From positions 8,308,001 to 8,372,000 of the forward strand of contig JARUPY010000538.1 in assembly GCA_029817715.1 (NCBI GenBank): DNA of 64,000 nucleotides, in the 5' to 3' direction. Made by a program: the position numbers and the translations under genes. The notes beneath the pieces were generated by a model. The model was not told the DNA's origin. It saw only the letters and a program-made list of their open reading frames with translations, and did no database searches. Positions 56,601 through 64,000 of the stretch are shown in pieces. This stretch comes from Melastoma dodecandrum (taxonomy: Eukaryota > Streptophyta > Magnoliopsida > Myrtales > Melastomataceae). Numbering within the stretch: the stretch's first letter is position 1; each line of letters begins with the position of its first letter.

Positions 56601-59600
56601 CCCAATGGAAAATGGAACTCGCGCTCGCTGGGTGACTCGAACGTCACTCTCCTTGTTGAGCCATTGTAAACGGTAAGGATGTGGGTGCGCTTCGATGGGC
56701 AACTTCAGCTTTTCAACCATCGTCCTTGACACGGCGTTGGTGCAGCTACCACTATCCACAATCACCAAACATACCTTTCCTGCGACTGTGCACCTAGTAT
56801 GGAAGATGCTCTCCCTTTGACTTTCCTCTTTCGCCGGTGTAACACTTAAAGCCTTTCGGACGACCAACAACTCTCCTTCGTCCGGATACTCCTCTATCTC
56901 TTCGGCATCCCAAACAGGGTCGGCGTTCTCCTCGAGCTCTTCTTCTTCATCAGATAACTCTCTGATGACAACGTTCCTTCTCGTCGGACACTCAGAAGCC
57001 ATGTGCCCAACTCCTTGACACTTGAAACATCGTCGAATGATGTTTCGTTCGTGTGATTTGACTTCAGGTCTTGTAGTCGACGGTGGGGCTCTCTGCGATG
57101 TCGTTGTTGACGGCGGCTTCGCCTGTGAGCTACTCCCCTTGTTGAAAGGCGCGGCCTTTACAAATGGGCGGGTAGTCGCTCTCCTCGCTTGCTGCTGCTC
57201 CACCTTGTGCGCCAATGCTCGCACATCGTTGAAACTCCAATATTGTTGTAGGTCGACGGCATCTGCGATTTGGGGCTTAAGTCCTCGAAGATACCTAGCA
57301 ATGGTTTGCTCTGGGGCCTCTTGGACATCACATTGTAGCAACAGTCTCTCGAACTCCCATGTATACTCCGATACACTTGAGACTTGTTGTAGCGACTGCA
57401 ATTTGAGGTAGAGATCTCGTCGATGATGCTCCAGTAGAAATCTCTTCGTCATGGCCCTCTTCATTTTTGACCACGTACGAATTTTATCACGCCCTTCCCT
57501 ACGGCGCTGCTGGTTGGTGTTCTCCCACCACAAACTCGCGTACTTCTTTAATTTCAAGGCAGCCAATTTCACCTTTCGATCCTCGGGCACTTCCTCGTAA
57601 TCAAAGATGCGCTCCACGGTGTGCATCCAATCGATGAACTCGTTGGGGTCCAAGTTTCCTTCGAACTCCGGAATCTGAACGCTCATCGTCGGGGCTCTCC
57701 TCTCCTGCCTACGATACTCCGGTGAAGATCCTCGTTGAGACTCCTCACGCCATGGGTTCTCCTCTTCATCGCTCTCTATTCGACTGCGGGATGTCGATGC
57801 ATGGTGTGTCCGTAACGACTGTAGTTGCTGTTGAAGATCGGCTATCTGCTCCTCAAGCCGAGCAACTTGTGCTTCGTCTAGATTCATACCGCGTTGAAAT
57901 CTTCCGGCCATTGACAACCTAGCGCTCTGATACCAAGATGATACGGGGACGGCAAGGAATAGATGATTCCTAAACCGAAAATGAATGGGGACGTCACTGA
58001 AAAGGGTGCGGAATGGAGTGACGCTCGGTATGGACGGAAAGTGTGTGGGGTAGGCGGCTGAATGATAAAAAGGAGGGGTTGAGATCAACCTCCACGGATA
58101 CAGATGCACCACCGTGAAAGAAGACTCGGGTAGACTCGTTTGACCGTGGATACAGATACACCACCACGAACAAGACGAGGGCGAGGCACAACACGGAGGA
58201 TACAGATACACCACCACCGGTTGATACACTCTACTCAATCCGCACTTGGAAATCCACCAAATGAAGAACGAGGTTTGAAGGAGAATCCACTCACTTCGGA
58301 TAAAAGACACTAAGTCTGATAAGGGTTTATAATTTGATTAAAGCTGTCCTGCAAATGAGTACAGGGTGCCCATTATATAGGGAACACCTGAAAAAGAACT
58401 TAAATGCACGAAATGAACCTAGGCTAGGTGCAAGGCAAGATTCATGGACGGGCCATAAATGGCTTATTGGTAATGCAACAAAGTAAATGCAAAACATGAA
58501 TGACAAATGCATGAATGAGGAATGCGAATTGATTCAGCTTCTTTGAGGCTCTTCATCTTCGAGACTCTTGGCTTGGCCGACTCTTCGTTGCTCAGTCGCT
58601 GATGTTCGCAAGTCGCATCGACTTGAGTCGCATTCGTCGACTTGAGTCGCACTCGTCAAGTCGACGCCAAGTCGCAAGTCGCACTTGTCAAGTCGACGCC
58701 AAGTCGCAAGCGAGTAAGGTGACGCCTCTCTTGCTGCGCGTCGACGGGGATAAGTTGTCGTCCGTCTTTGTATCAAGCAGGCTCCTGAAGTCTTGTTACA
58801 AGAAGAAGGAACCGCTATGGTTTTACTCGATCCTTCAACTTGGTCGACGCGAGAGGAGGCACCACCTCAGTCGATGCGAGAGGAGGAAGAACAAGGCGTT
58901 TCTTCTTCTTCAGTCCACACTCCTGCACCACCAATGGTATGTGTTCTTCTTTCACACAAAGCATGGCGTTGTTATCGCGATTCTAACCGCGACACTTTAC
59001 AGGCTCATCCGAAGAGAGTGAAGACGACTGCTGGTCGCAAGAAGGCTCCTACTCCTTCCACTTCTTCGGGCGAAAGCTCTGAGGATTTACTACCTTCGGA
59101 GGTAAGTATTCGATTGCATGAAAGTGTCGACTTTTCAGGATATTGTGTCTTAGCAACATTTTATTTCTTATTCTGCAGGATCCTGCTGCAGCGACCTCGA
59201 CTAGCGACCCATGGGTGAAGGTTCACGAGGATGTTGAAGAGTTGTGCCAGCTTCTACATATCGATCCGTTAGAGATCGACTCATTTAAGAGGATGCAGAA
59301 GCTGGTTAAAAGAATCGAGGCTTCCCCTTGGGTCACGGATGAACTGTTGGGGGCCTGCAAGAGCTTTAAGTCGACGTACTGGACCCGTTGGAGGGATTAT
59401 GACGCCGACTTGCTTATCTTGGAATCGACTGACTCGAAGATTCAGTTGATCAATCAAGCTCGAAAGCAGGCCTCTAAAGCTGCACAGGACGCCCGCCAGC
59501 GTTTGGTCGACGTGCGAGAAAAGCTGACCGAGGCAGAGAGGCAGATAGAGTTTTATACCAACCTCAAGAATGACCTGACTCGGCAGCTTGCGTCGATCAA

Positions 59601-59751
59601 CACTCAGGAAATCGAGGAGCTGGAGGCCAGGGCTGGAAAAGATAGAGAAAAGTTCGTTGACCTCTATGCCCAGCGGAATAGGGTGAACGCGAAGCGCCGA
59701 GCTCGCGAGTCCCTTATCTTCGATTTCAAAAAGGCTGGCGGGTTAGATTAG
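50601..59751 (+). CDS. Antisense plant mobile domain (PMD) gene carried by the Tat element
   Basis: Six exons: 50601-52104, 52183-52592, 52657-52734, 52810-52818 plus 58781-58936 (split by a nested retroelement), 59003-59101, 59179-59751. All splice sites are GT-AG and the phases agree, giving 942 residues without a stop once the insert is left out. Residues 1-500 are PMD-like: [92 protein letters not shown] Lys/Arg-rich, likely nuclear-targeting linker follows ([20 protein letters not shown] then KRRKLVRV), then a Ser/Pro/Ala-rich stretch. The tail is a coiled coil ([20 protein letters not shown] to [19 protein letters not shown]). PMD proteins are known both as host silencing factors and as transposon-borne genes; the role here is unknown. 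It converges on pol, 136 bases apart. Confidence 0.8.
52819..53655 (-). repeat. 3' LTR of the CRM-like element
   Basis: 837 bases, TGATACAAAGACGG...CCCCGTATCA on the minus strand. The end of the gag-pol frame (to 53568) lies inside it. Confidence 0.95.
53568..57911 (-). pseudogene. Gag-pol of the CRM-like element, one nonsense codon
   Basis: ATG at 57911 opens gag: coiled coil [20 protein letters not shown], core [20 protein letters not shown], zinc knuckle [14 protein letters not shown]. Then protease [13 protein letters not shown] ([46 protein letters not shown]) and the start of RNase H. A TGA at 55233-55235 stands in QE-stop-RPIA, where a Gly codon needs one base change. The same frame continues: YFSEKLN, RNase H end, integrase HHCC ([26 protein letters not shown]), and DDE residues in [21 protein letters not shown] and [13 protein letters not shown]. 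The tail has no chromodomain and runs into the 3' LTR, ending CDLAST. About 1447 codons in all. Confidence 0.93.
57924..57935 (-). promoter_or_regulatory. Primer-binding site of the CRM-like element
   Basis: The minus strand reads TGGTATCAGAGC three bases after the 5' LTR end, 12 bases before the gag ATG. It is complementary to initiator tRNA-Met. Confidence 0.93.
57939..58775 (-). repeat. 5' LTR of the CRM-like element
   Basis: 837 bases, partner of 52819-53655. Short open frames within it repeat exactly in both LTRs and are not genes. Confidence 0.95.
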
Positions 59752-59887
59752 ATGATTTGTAATTAGAACAACAATGTAATCACATTGCTTTCACTTTAAT
59801 CGATTAAGCATGTCGTTTCTCAAGCTAATCTCTACGCATAATTATTCTTCTGGAGAATATCACTTGGGCGAAGTTTAGCGCGACCCC

Positions 59888-62800
59888 TTAGGAGTTAAGC
59901 GCTTCCCAAATCAATGGAGTCCTTCGTTTTAGGATTCCACGGTGAGCTTCCCAAATGGTCTCGCGGTAGGATTTAAGATATTTACCATTGACCTTCAATG
60001 GATGTTTATCCCCTTCTCTGGTCATAAGTCGATACGTATTAGATGAGTATGTCTCGCACACTTCATATGGACCCTCCCAATTAGGAGACCACTTACCCAG
60101 GACTTGGTCCTTCGATTTAAGAGGTAGGACCATCTTCCATACTAAGTCGCCCACTTTGAAGCGCTTATGGACAACCTTTTTATTATAGTGCCTAGCAATT
60201 CTTTGCTTATGTACCTCGAGTCGGTCTATTACGTCGAGTCGCTTCTTTTCCAATTCTTCTAAAGCGAGGTACATTGTCTCGTCTTGCAAGTCAGGATGAG
60301 CTACCCTGAGCGACTTGTATCGAATCTCAATAGGTAGGACAACATCTTGCCCATATACCAGCGAAAAAGGGGCTTCTCCTGTGCTGTCTCTCTTGGTGAC
60401 TCTTAGAGCCCACAAGGTGTCTTGTAATAGTTTGTGCCATTCTCTTGGATTTGCACCAACCATTTTCTGAATGTTATTCTTTATGAGCTTATTAGTAGCT
60501 TCAGCTTGTCCATTCGACTGGGGGTAATAAGGTGTCGAATTAGTGATTGAAAAGCTGAACTCAGCAGCGAATTCACGCACCTTCTCATTATTGAAAACGG
60601 TGCCATTGTCTACTACAATATTCTGGGGAATCCCAAATCTATAAATGATGGAAGATCTGAGAAAATCGATCACCTCTTTGTGGTCAATTTTCTTATATAC
60701 TTGAGCCTCGACCCACTTGGTAAAGTAGTCAGTAGCGACTAGAATGTAGGCATCGCCTTTACTCGAGTGTGGGTGAATCTCCCCGATTATATCCAGGGCC
60801 CAAGTCCTAAATGGCCAAGGCTTAATGACTGAGATTAAGTCGGATGCTGGAGCTCTCATCGCAGGACCATGCCTTTGGCACTCTTGACATCCTCTAGCCA
60901 TTTCTATGCAATTTTTTAGCATTGATGGCCAGTAAAATCCATGTCTTTTAATGACCCAAGACATATTAATGCCTGATTGATGGGATCCACATAAACCTTG
61001 ATGAGTTTCTAACATTATGGGAGTCGCCTCGTCTAAGTCGACACATCTTAGCAGTACTCCTTCCTTGGTTTTCCTGTAGAGTACTCCATCTATGAGGGTA
61101 TAAGACAAAGCTTGAGTCTTAATTCTTTGGCTTGCCTTTTGAGCTGGGCCCGTCAGGAAGTCGATGATGGTCTTTCTCCAATCTTTATCGCTTACCAGTA
61201 TGTCCAATGCGAACAAATCGCTTTGTGGGACTAAATGAGAAGCTATTTCGGGGACACAATCGTTTCTTCCTCTAGCCTTGTATCCCGAAGCTTTTGGGGC
61301 TAAGTCGTTAGCGATGGTGTTTTCCTCCCGGCCTACAAAGAGGAAAGTAATTGCTTCGAACTGCTCGACTAGCCTTCGAGCGACTTGATGATAGGGTGCG
61401 AGTTTCTCTTGACATAGAGAGTCGCCATTCATCTGGTTAACAACCAGTTGAGAGTCTCCCATTACTCTGGCTTTCCTGGCTCCCAAGGCTAATAATTCCT
61501 TCAAGAGCGTGATCAACGCTTCATATTCAGTCGCATTGTTTGTATGAGTCGCCGACAAACGATATGCTAGGCGAACGTCCTTTCCTAGTGGCGAAAGTAT
61601 GTGAAGGCCTATGCCTACGCCGGATTTCGCCGAAGATCCATCAAACCAAGCTTGCCAGACATCCTCAAGGGATTCCTCTTGATCGATTGATGTAGATGGA
61701 TCGTGGTTCACTAAGAAGTCGGCTAAGGCCTGCCCTTTCACCGACTGTTGAGGTTTGAAACGCAGATCGTATGCGGATAGGACCAAGCTCCATTTACTAA
61801 TTCTTCCGGTCAATAGGAGACTTTCGAAAAAGTATTTTATGACTGGAGACTTGGCAATAACATGAACCTCTTGGGATCCGATATAATGTCTCAGCTTCTT
61901 AACAGCATAGAAGACTGATAGGCACAACTTCTCCTTAATTGTATAGCGCTTTTCTGTAGAGGTGAGCTGCCTTAACAAGTAATAAACTGCTCTTTCTACC
62001 TTGTCGTCTGTCTCTTGGGCTAACATGGCTCCAATGACTGCCTCAGTCGCCGCTACATAAAGTAGGTAAGGTCTGTCTATTCGAGGAGGAGCGAGCACAG
62101 GTGGTTTCATTAAATACTCCTTTAGTCCCTCGAATGCCCTTTGGTGTTCTTCTCTCCATACGAAATTCCCTTTTGCTTTTAGCAAAGTCGAGAAGATTTC
62201 TGTTCGACCGGCTATATTGCCAATGAATCGTCTAAGATAATTGACCCGTCCCAAAAAAGCTTGCAATTGCTTCTTGTCACTCGGAGGGTTCAATTTTCGA
62301 ATAGCGTTTACTTTGTTTTGGTCTACTTTTATGCCGCGTCGATGAACTAAGAACCCTAGGAAATGTCCTGCTCTGACTCCGAAGGCACATTTGAGAGGGT
62401 TTAGTTTGAGCTGATGCTTTCTCATTTGAATGAAAGCATTTCTAAGGACATTAACATGTGACTTCTCATCTTGCGACTTGACCACTATATCGTCTATGTA
62501 TACTTCGACTGTTTTGTTAATCGAGGCATCAAATATAGCGTTCATGGCTCGTTGGTAGGTTGCCCCAGCGTTTTTGAGTCCGAATGGCATGACTACCCAT
62601 TCGAAAATGCCTAAGGGACACCTGAACGCAGTTTTATGGATATCCTCCTCAGCTAGGAAGATTTGGTTATATCCTGAGAAACCATCCATGAAGGACATAA
62701 TTTGGTGCCCTGCAGTCTTGTCGACTAAGTCGTCTGCGATAGGCATGGGGTACTCATCCTTTGGAGTGGCACGATTCAAGTCTCTGAAGTCGATGCAAAC

Positions 62801-63457
62801 TCTAATCTTACCATTCTTCTTAATGACAGGAACTATACTGGATATCCATTCGGTGTACCTCGATGTCCTTATATATCCAGCTTTAAAGAGCTTCTTGACT
62901 TCCTCGAATACTGCTTGAGTGACTTCATGAGTCATTCTCCTCGGCGCCTGTTGGACTGGTTTAAATCCCGTTTTGATTGGTAACTTGTGTTCCACAAGTC
63001 GGCGATCTAGGCCAGGCATCTCAGTGTAATCCCAAGCGAAACAGTCTTTAAACTCTTCTAGAGTAGCTTTGATAGAATTGAAAAGTTCTTTATTCATTGA
63101 GGAACTGATGAAAACAATTCGAGGGCTTGATGCCTCGCCTAAATTGACGCCTACGAGTGAGTCACATGGCATCATCAGTGACTCACGACTCTGGACACCA
63201 CCTAAATCGGTGTCAACGTTATTACATGACCTTGCTTCGAGATTGATGTTGCCTATTTGGCATCCTACTTTCCTAGACATCCTAACATGCTTCTGAAGGC
63301 GCTGTAGGATATCAGCGACTGCATGACCTTTCTCCTCACTGTCCATACATCCCTTCGTGTAGGAGTCTATCGGGCTCCAACTCCGTCGCAGTGCTCTCTT
63401 GGCTCTTAGGCGCTTCTCCCTTGTTGCCGCTTGGGCTGTTGTTCGTCTCGCCTCCAT
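59888..63457 (-). CDS. Tat-lineage pol: RT, dual RNase H, integrase
   Basis: An open frame of 1189 codons. RT: RLVEHKLPIKTGFKPVQQAP, IRVCIDFRDLNRATPKDEYP, MPFGLKNAGATYQ, VYIDDIVVKSQ. First RNase H is degenerate (LYVAATEAVIGAMLAQE, no catalytic Asp, as usual in this lineage). Second, plant-type RNase H keeps its acidic residues: AWFDGSSAKSGVGIG, ATEYEALITLLKEL, VMGDSQLVVNQM, TIANDLA. Integrase: zinc domain HQGLCGSHQSGINMSW to CQECQRHG, and DDE in WALDIIGEIHP, VVDNGTVFNN and YYPQSNGQAEATNKLIKN. The C-terminus reads VGDLVWKMVLPL and KWSPNWEGPYEV. All motifs are intact. The upstream protease is in another frame. Confidence 0.93.
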   Translation of the reverse strand: MEARRTTAQAATREKRLRAKRALRRSWSPIDSYTKGCMDSEEKGHAVADILQRLQKHVRMSRKVGCQIGNINLEARSCNNVDTDLGGVQSRESLMMPCDSLVGVNLGEASSPRIVFISSSMNKELFNSIKATLEEFKDCFAWDYTEMPGLDRRLVEHKLPIKTGFKPVQQAPRRMTHEVTQAVFEEVKKLFKAGYIRTSRYTEWISSIVPVIKKNGKIRVCIDFRDLNRATPKDEYPMPIADDLVDKTAGHQIMSFMDGFSGYNQIFLAEEDIHKTAFRCPLGIFEWVVMPFGLKNAGATYQRAMNAIFDASINKTVEVYIDDIVVKSQDEKSHVNVLRNAFIQMRKHQLKLNPLKCAFGVRAGHFLGFLVHRRGIKVDQNKVNAIRKLNPPSDKKQLQAFLGRVNYLRRFIGNIAGRTEIFSTLLKAKGNFVWREEHQRAFEGLKEYLMKPPVLAPPRIDRPYLLYVAATEAVIGAMLAQETDDKVERAVYYLLRQLTSTEKRYTIKEKLCLSVFYAVKKLRHYIGSQEVHVIAKSPVIKYFFESLLLTGRISKWSLVLSAYDLRFKPQQSVKGQALADFLVNHDPSTSIDQEESLEDVWQAWFDGSSAKSGVGIGLHILSPLGKDVRLAYRLSATHTNNATEYEALITLLKELLALGARKARVMGDSQLVVNQMNGDSLCQEKLAPYHQVARRLVEQFEAITFLFVGREENTIANDLAPKASGYKARGRNDCVPEIASHLVPQSDLFALDILVSDKDWRKTIIDFLTGPAQKASQRIKTQALSYTLIDGVLYRKTKEGVLLRCVDLDEATPIMLETHQGLCGSHQSGINMSWVIKRHGFYWPSMLKNCIEMARGCQECQRHGPAMRAPASDLISVIKPWPFRTWALDIIGEIHPHSSKGDAYILVATDYFTKWVEAQVYKKIDHKEVIDFLRSSIIYRFGIPQNIVVDNGTVFNNEKVREFAAEFSFSITNSTPYYPQSNGQAEATNKLIKNNIQKMVGANPREWHKLLQDTLWALRVTKRDSTGEAPFSLVYGQDVVLPIEIRYKSLRVAHPDLQDETMYLALEELEKKRLDVIDRLEVHKQRIARHYNKKVVHKRFKVGDLVWKMVLPLKSKDQVLGKWSPNWEGPYEVCETYSSNTYRLMTREGDKHPLKVNGKYLKSYRETIWEAHRGILKRRTPLIWEALNS

Positions 63458-64000
63458 CCTTGGTCGTGACTACCTCCTGCAGGACCTCGTCTATGTCCTT
63501 GTCTGTGAAGTCGGGCCCCCATCCTGTTGGCACAATCGGTCCTTCGTCAGGCTTGGGGTGAGAGGTGCCATAGCTTACGATGAAGTCGAACTTCCCAGAA
63601 GGTTCACCTAAGGGTCCGACTGTGGGGTCTCCCAGCTTGTAGCGCTGGTCCAGAGTAAGGTCCTTGATTGTCTTACACGTCTCTGCATGCAAAATACCCT
63701 TGTCACAACAGGAGTATTCATCAGCCTTAACGATTTCTATTTCGGAGTCAAGCCATAAGATTAACTCCCTATGCAAAGTAGATGGAATCGCGGCGGCCTT
63801 ATGAAGCCAATCGCGTCCTAAAAGCGCATTAAATGAAGGGGCTATATCGATTACAAAGAAAGCAGTTTCCTGCTCGTGTCTCCCGACGCCTAGGCGCACG
63901 GAGCATATGCCCAGGCACTCGGATTTTCTCCCATTAAAGCCACTTACAGCTACGTCAGTTCGCACCAACTCGCTAGGCTTGTACCCAAGTAATCTAAACT
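63336..64000 (-). CDS. Tat-lineage protease C-terminal part, runs off the window
   Basis: Open from the window edge to a stop at 63336. It reads YKPSELVRTDVAVSGFNGRK, SVRLGVGRHEQETAFFVIDI, and SFNALLGRDWLHKAAAIPST, LILWLDSEIEIVKADE. This is the C-terminal protease pattern of Tat elements (FxVIDxxxxYNALLGRPWLH). The frame differs from pol by one and overlaps it by 121 bases. So there is either a recent one-base indel near 63340 or a natural frame change. The active-site Asp is beyond the window edge. Confidence 0.78.
   Translation of the reverse strand, partial: FRLLGYKPSELVRTDVAVSGFNGRKSECLGICSVRLGVGRHEQETAFFVIDIAPSFNALLGRDWLHKAAAIPSTLHRELILWLDSEIEIVKADEYSCCDKGILHAETCKTIKDLTLDQRYKLGDPTVGPLGEPSGKFDFIVSYGTSHPKPDEGPIVPTGWGPDFTDKDIDEVLQEVVTTKDGGETNNSPSGNKGEAPKSQESTATELEPDRLLHEGMYGQ

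Larger units (their letters stand above)
52819..58775 (-). mobile_element. Young CRM-like Ty3/gypsy element
   Basis: The element is flanked by a perfect duplication AGCAG (52814-52818 and 58776-58780). Both LTRs are 837 bases and nearly identical; I saw one difference (T at 53024, C at 58144). The primer-binding site TGGTATCAGAGC is at 57924-57935 (minus), and the polypurine tract AAGGGGAGGA lies next to 53655. Gag-pol is a single frame with one nonsense codon. It splits exon 4 of the PMD gene. Confidence 0.96.
49321..64000 (-). mobile_element. Tat/Ogre-lineage Ty3 element with antisense gene, 3' part
   Basis: On the minus strand: protease end (63336-64000), pol with dual RNase H and integrase (59888-63457), a region carrying a plus-strand gene (50601-59751), polypurine tract (50392-50410) and 3' LTR (49321-50391). 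The second plant-type RNase H between RNase H and integrase marks the Tat lineage. Gag and the 5' LTR are outside the window. A CRM-like element (52819-58775) is nested inside. Confidence 0.85.

Noticed and set aside
1..64000. CRISPR arrays, tRNA and rRNA genes, bacterial operons
   Set aside because: None seen; the tandem repeats found lie within LTRs or gag and vary in unit sequence, and all host genes have plant-type introns.

Overview
The window is nuclear DNA of a flowering plant, probably a dicot. It has spliced plant genes (GT-AG introns, TATA boxes, an XBAT32-type E3 ligase, a plant PITH gene and plant PhzF-like genes) set in a dense bed of nested transposons and one endogenous pararetrovirus. 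No bacterial, organellar, rRNA, tRNA or CRISPR feature was seen.

Host genes. (1) The 3' six exons of a PITHD1-type gene lie on + at 57-2049. (2) An XBAT32-type ankyrin/RING E3 ligase lies on - at 24334-32274. It is broken by a 5.4 kb endogenous caulimovirid arranged as a giant inverted repeat (26829-32235), and also carries a stop and a frameshift in its RING/C-terminal exon. (3) Two tandem PhzF-like isomerase genes lie on - at 34938-36147 and 39380-40569. They have identical five-exon structure, but the upstream member in coordinate order has Gln at the position of the family's catalytic Glu. (4) A possible first exon of an unidentified gene lies on + at 48866-49165.

Transposon layout. 2451-3055: terminal-inverted-repeat (TIR) element. 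3255-4923: internally deleted Ty3 element. 5560-21205: chimera of two minus-strand Ty3 elements (A joined to B near 11790), invaded by hAT-1 (6978-9808), a solo LTR (13346-15236) and hAT-2 (16877-20340). hAT-2 has captured half a SWIB domain. 21378-23925: Pack-MULE with a perfect 9-bp target duplication carrying a rearranged oleosin gene copy. 37380-38420: Copia remnant. 41530-47029: full-length chromovirus with target duplication ATATC, sitting inside another LTR (40765-41529 plus 47030-47983). 49321-64000: Tat/Ogre-lineage Ty3 element running off the window.

The Tat element is the most unusual assembly. Its minus-strand pol has a second, plant-type RNase H domain. Between pol and its 3' LTR it carries, on the opposite strand, a six-exon gene for a 942-residue protein with a plant mobile domain (PMD) and a coiled-coil tail. 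That gene has its own TATA box and is open through every exon. A very young CRM-like Ty3 element (52819-58775, target duplication AGCAG, LTRs nearly identical, one nonsense codon) has landed in its fourth exon.

The proteins of most elements are broken. The best preserved reading frames are the Tat pol, the antisense PMD gene, the two PhzF genes and the CRM-like gag-pol. Functions given for them rest on motifs read by eye, not on searches.
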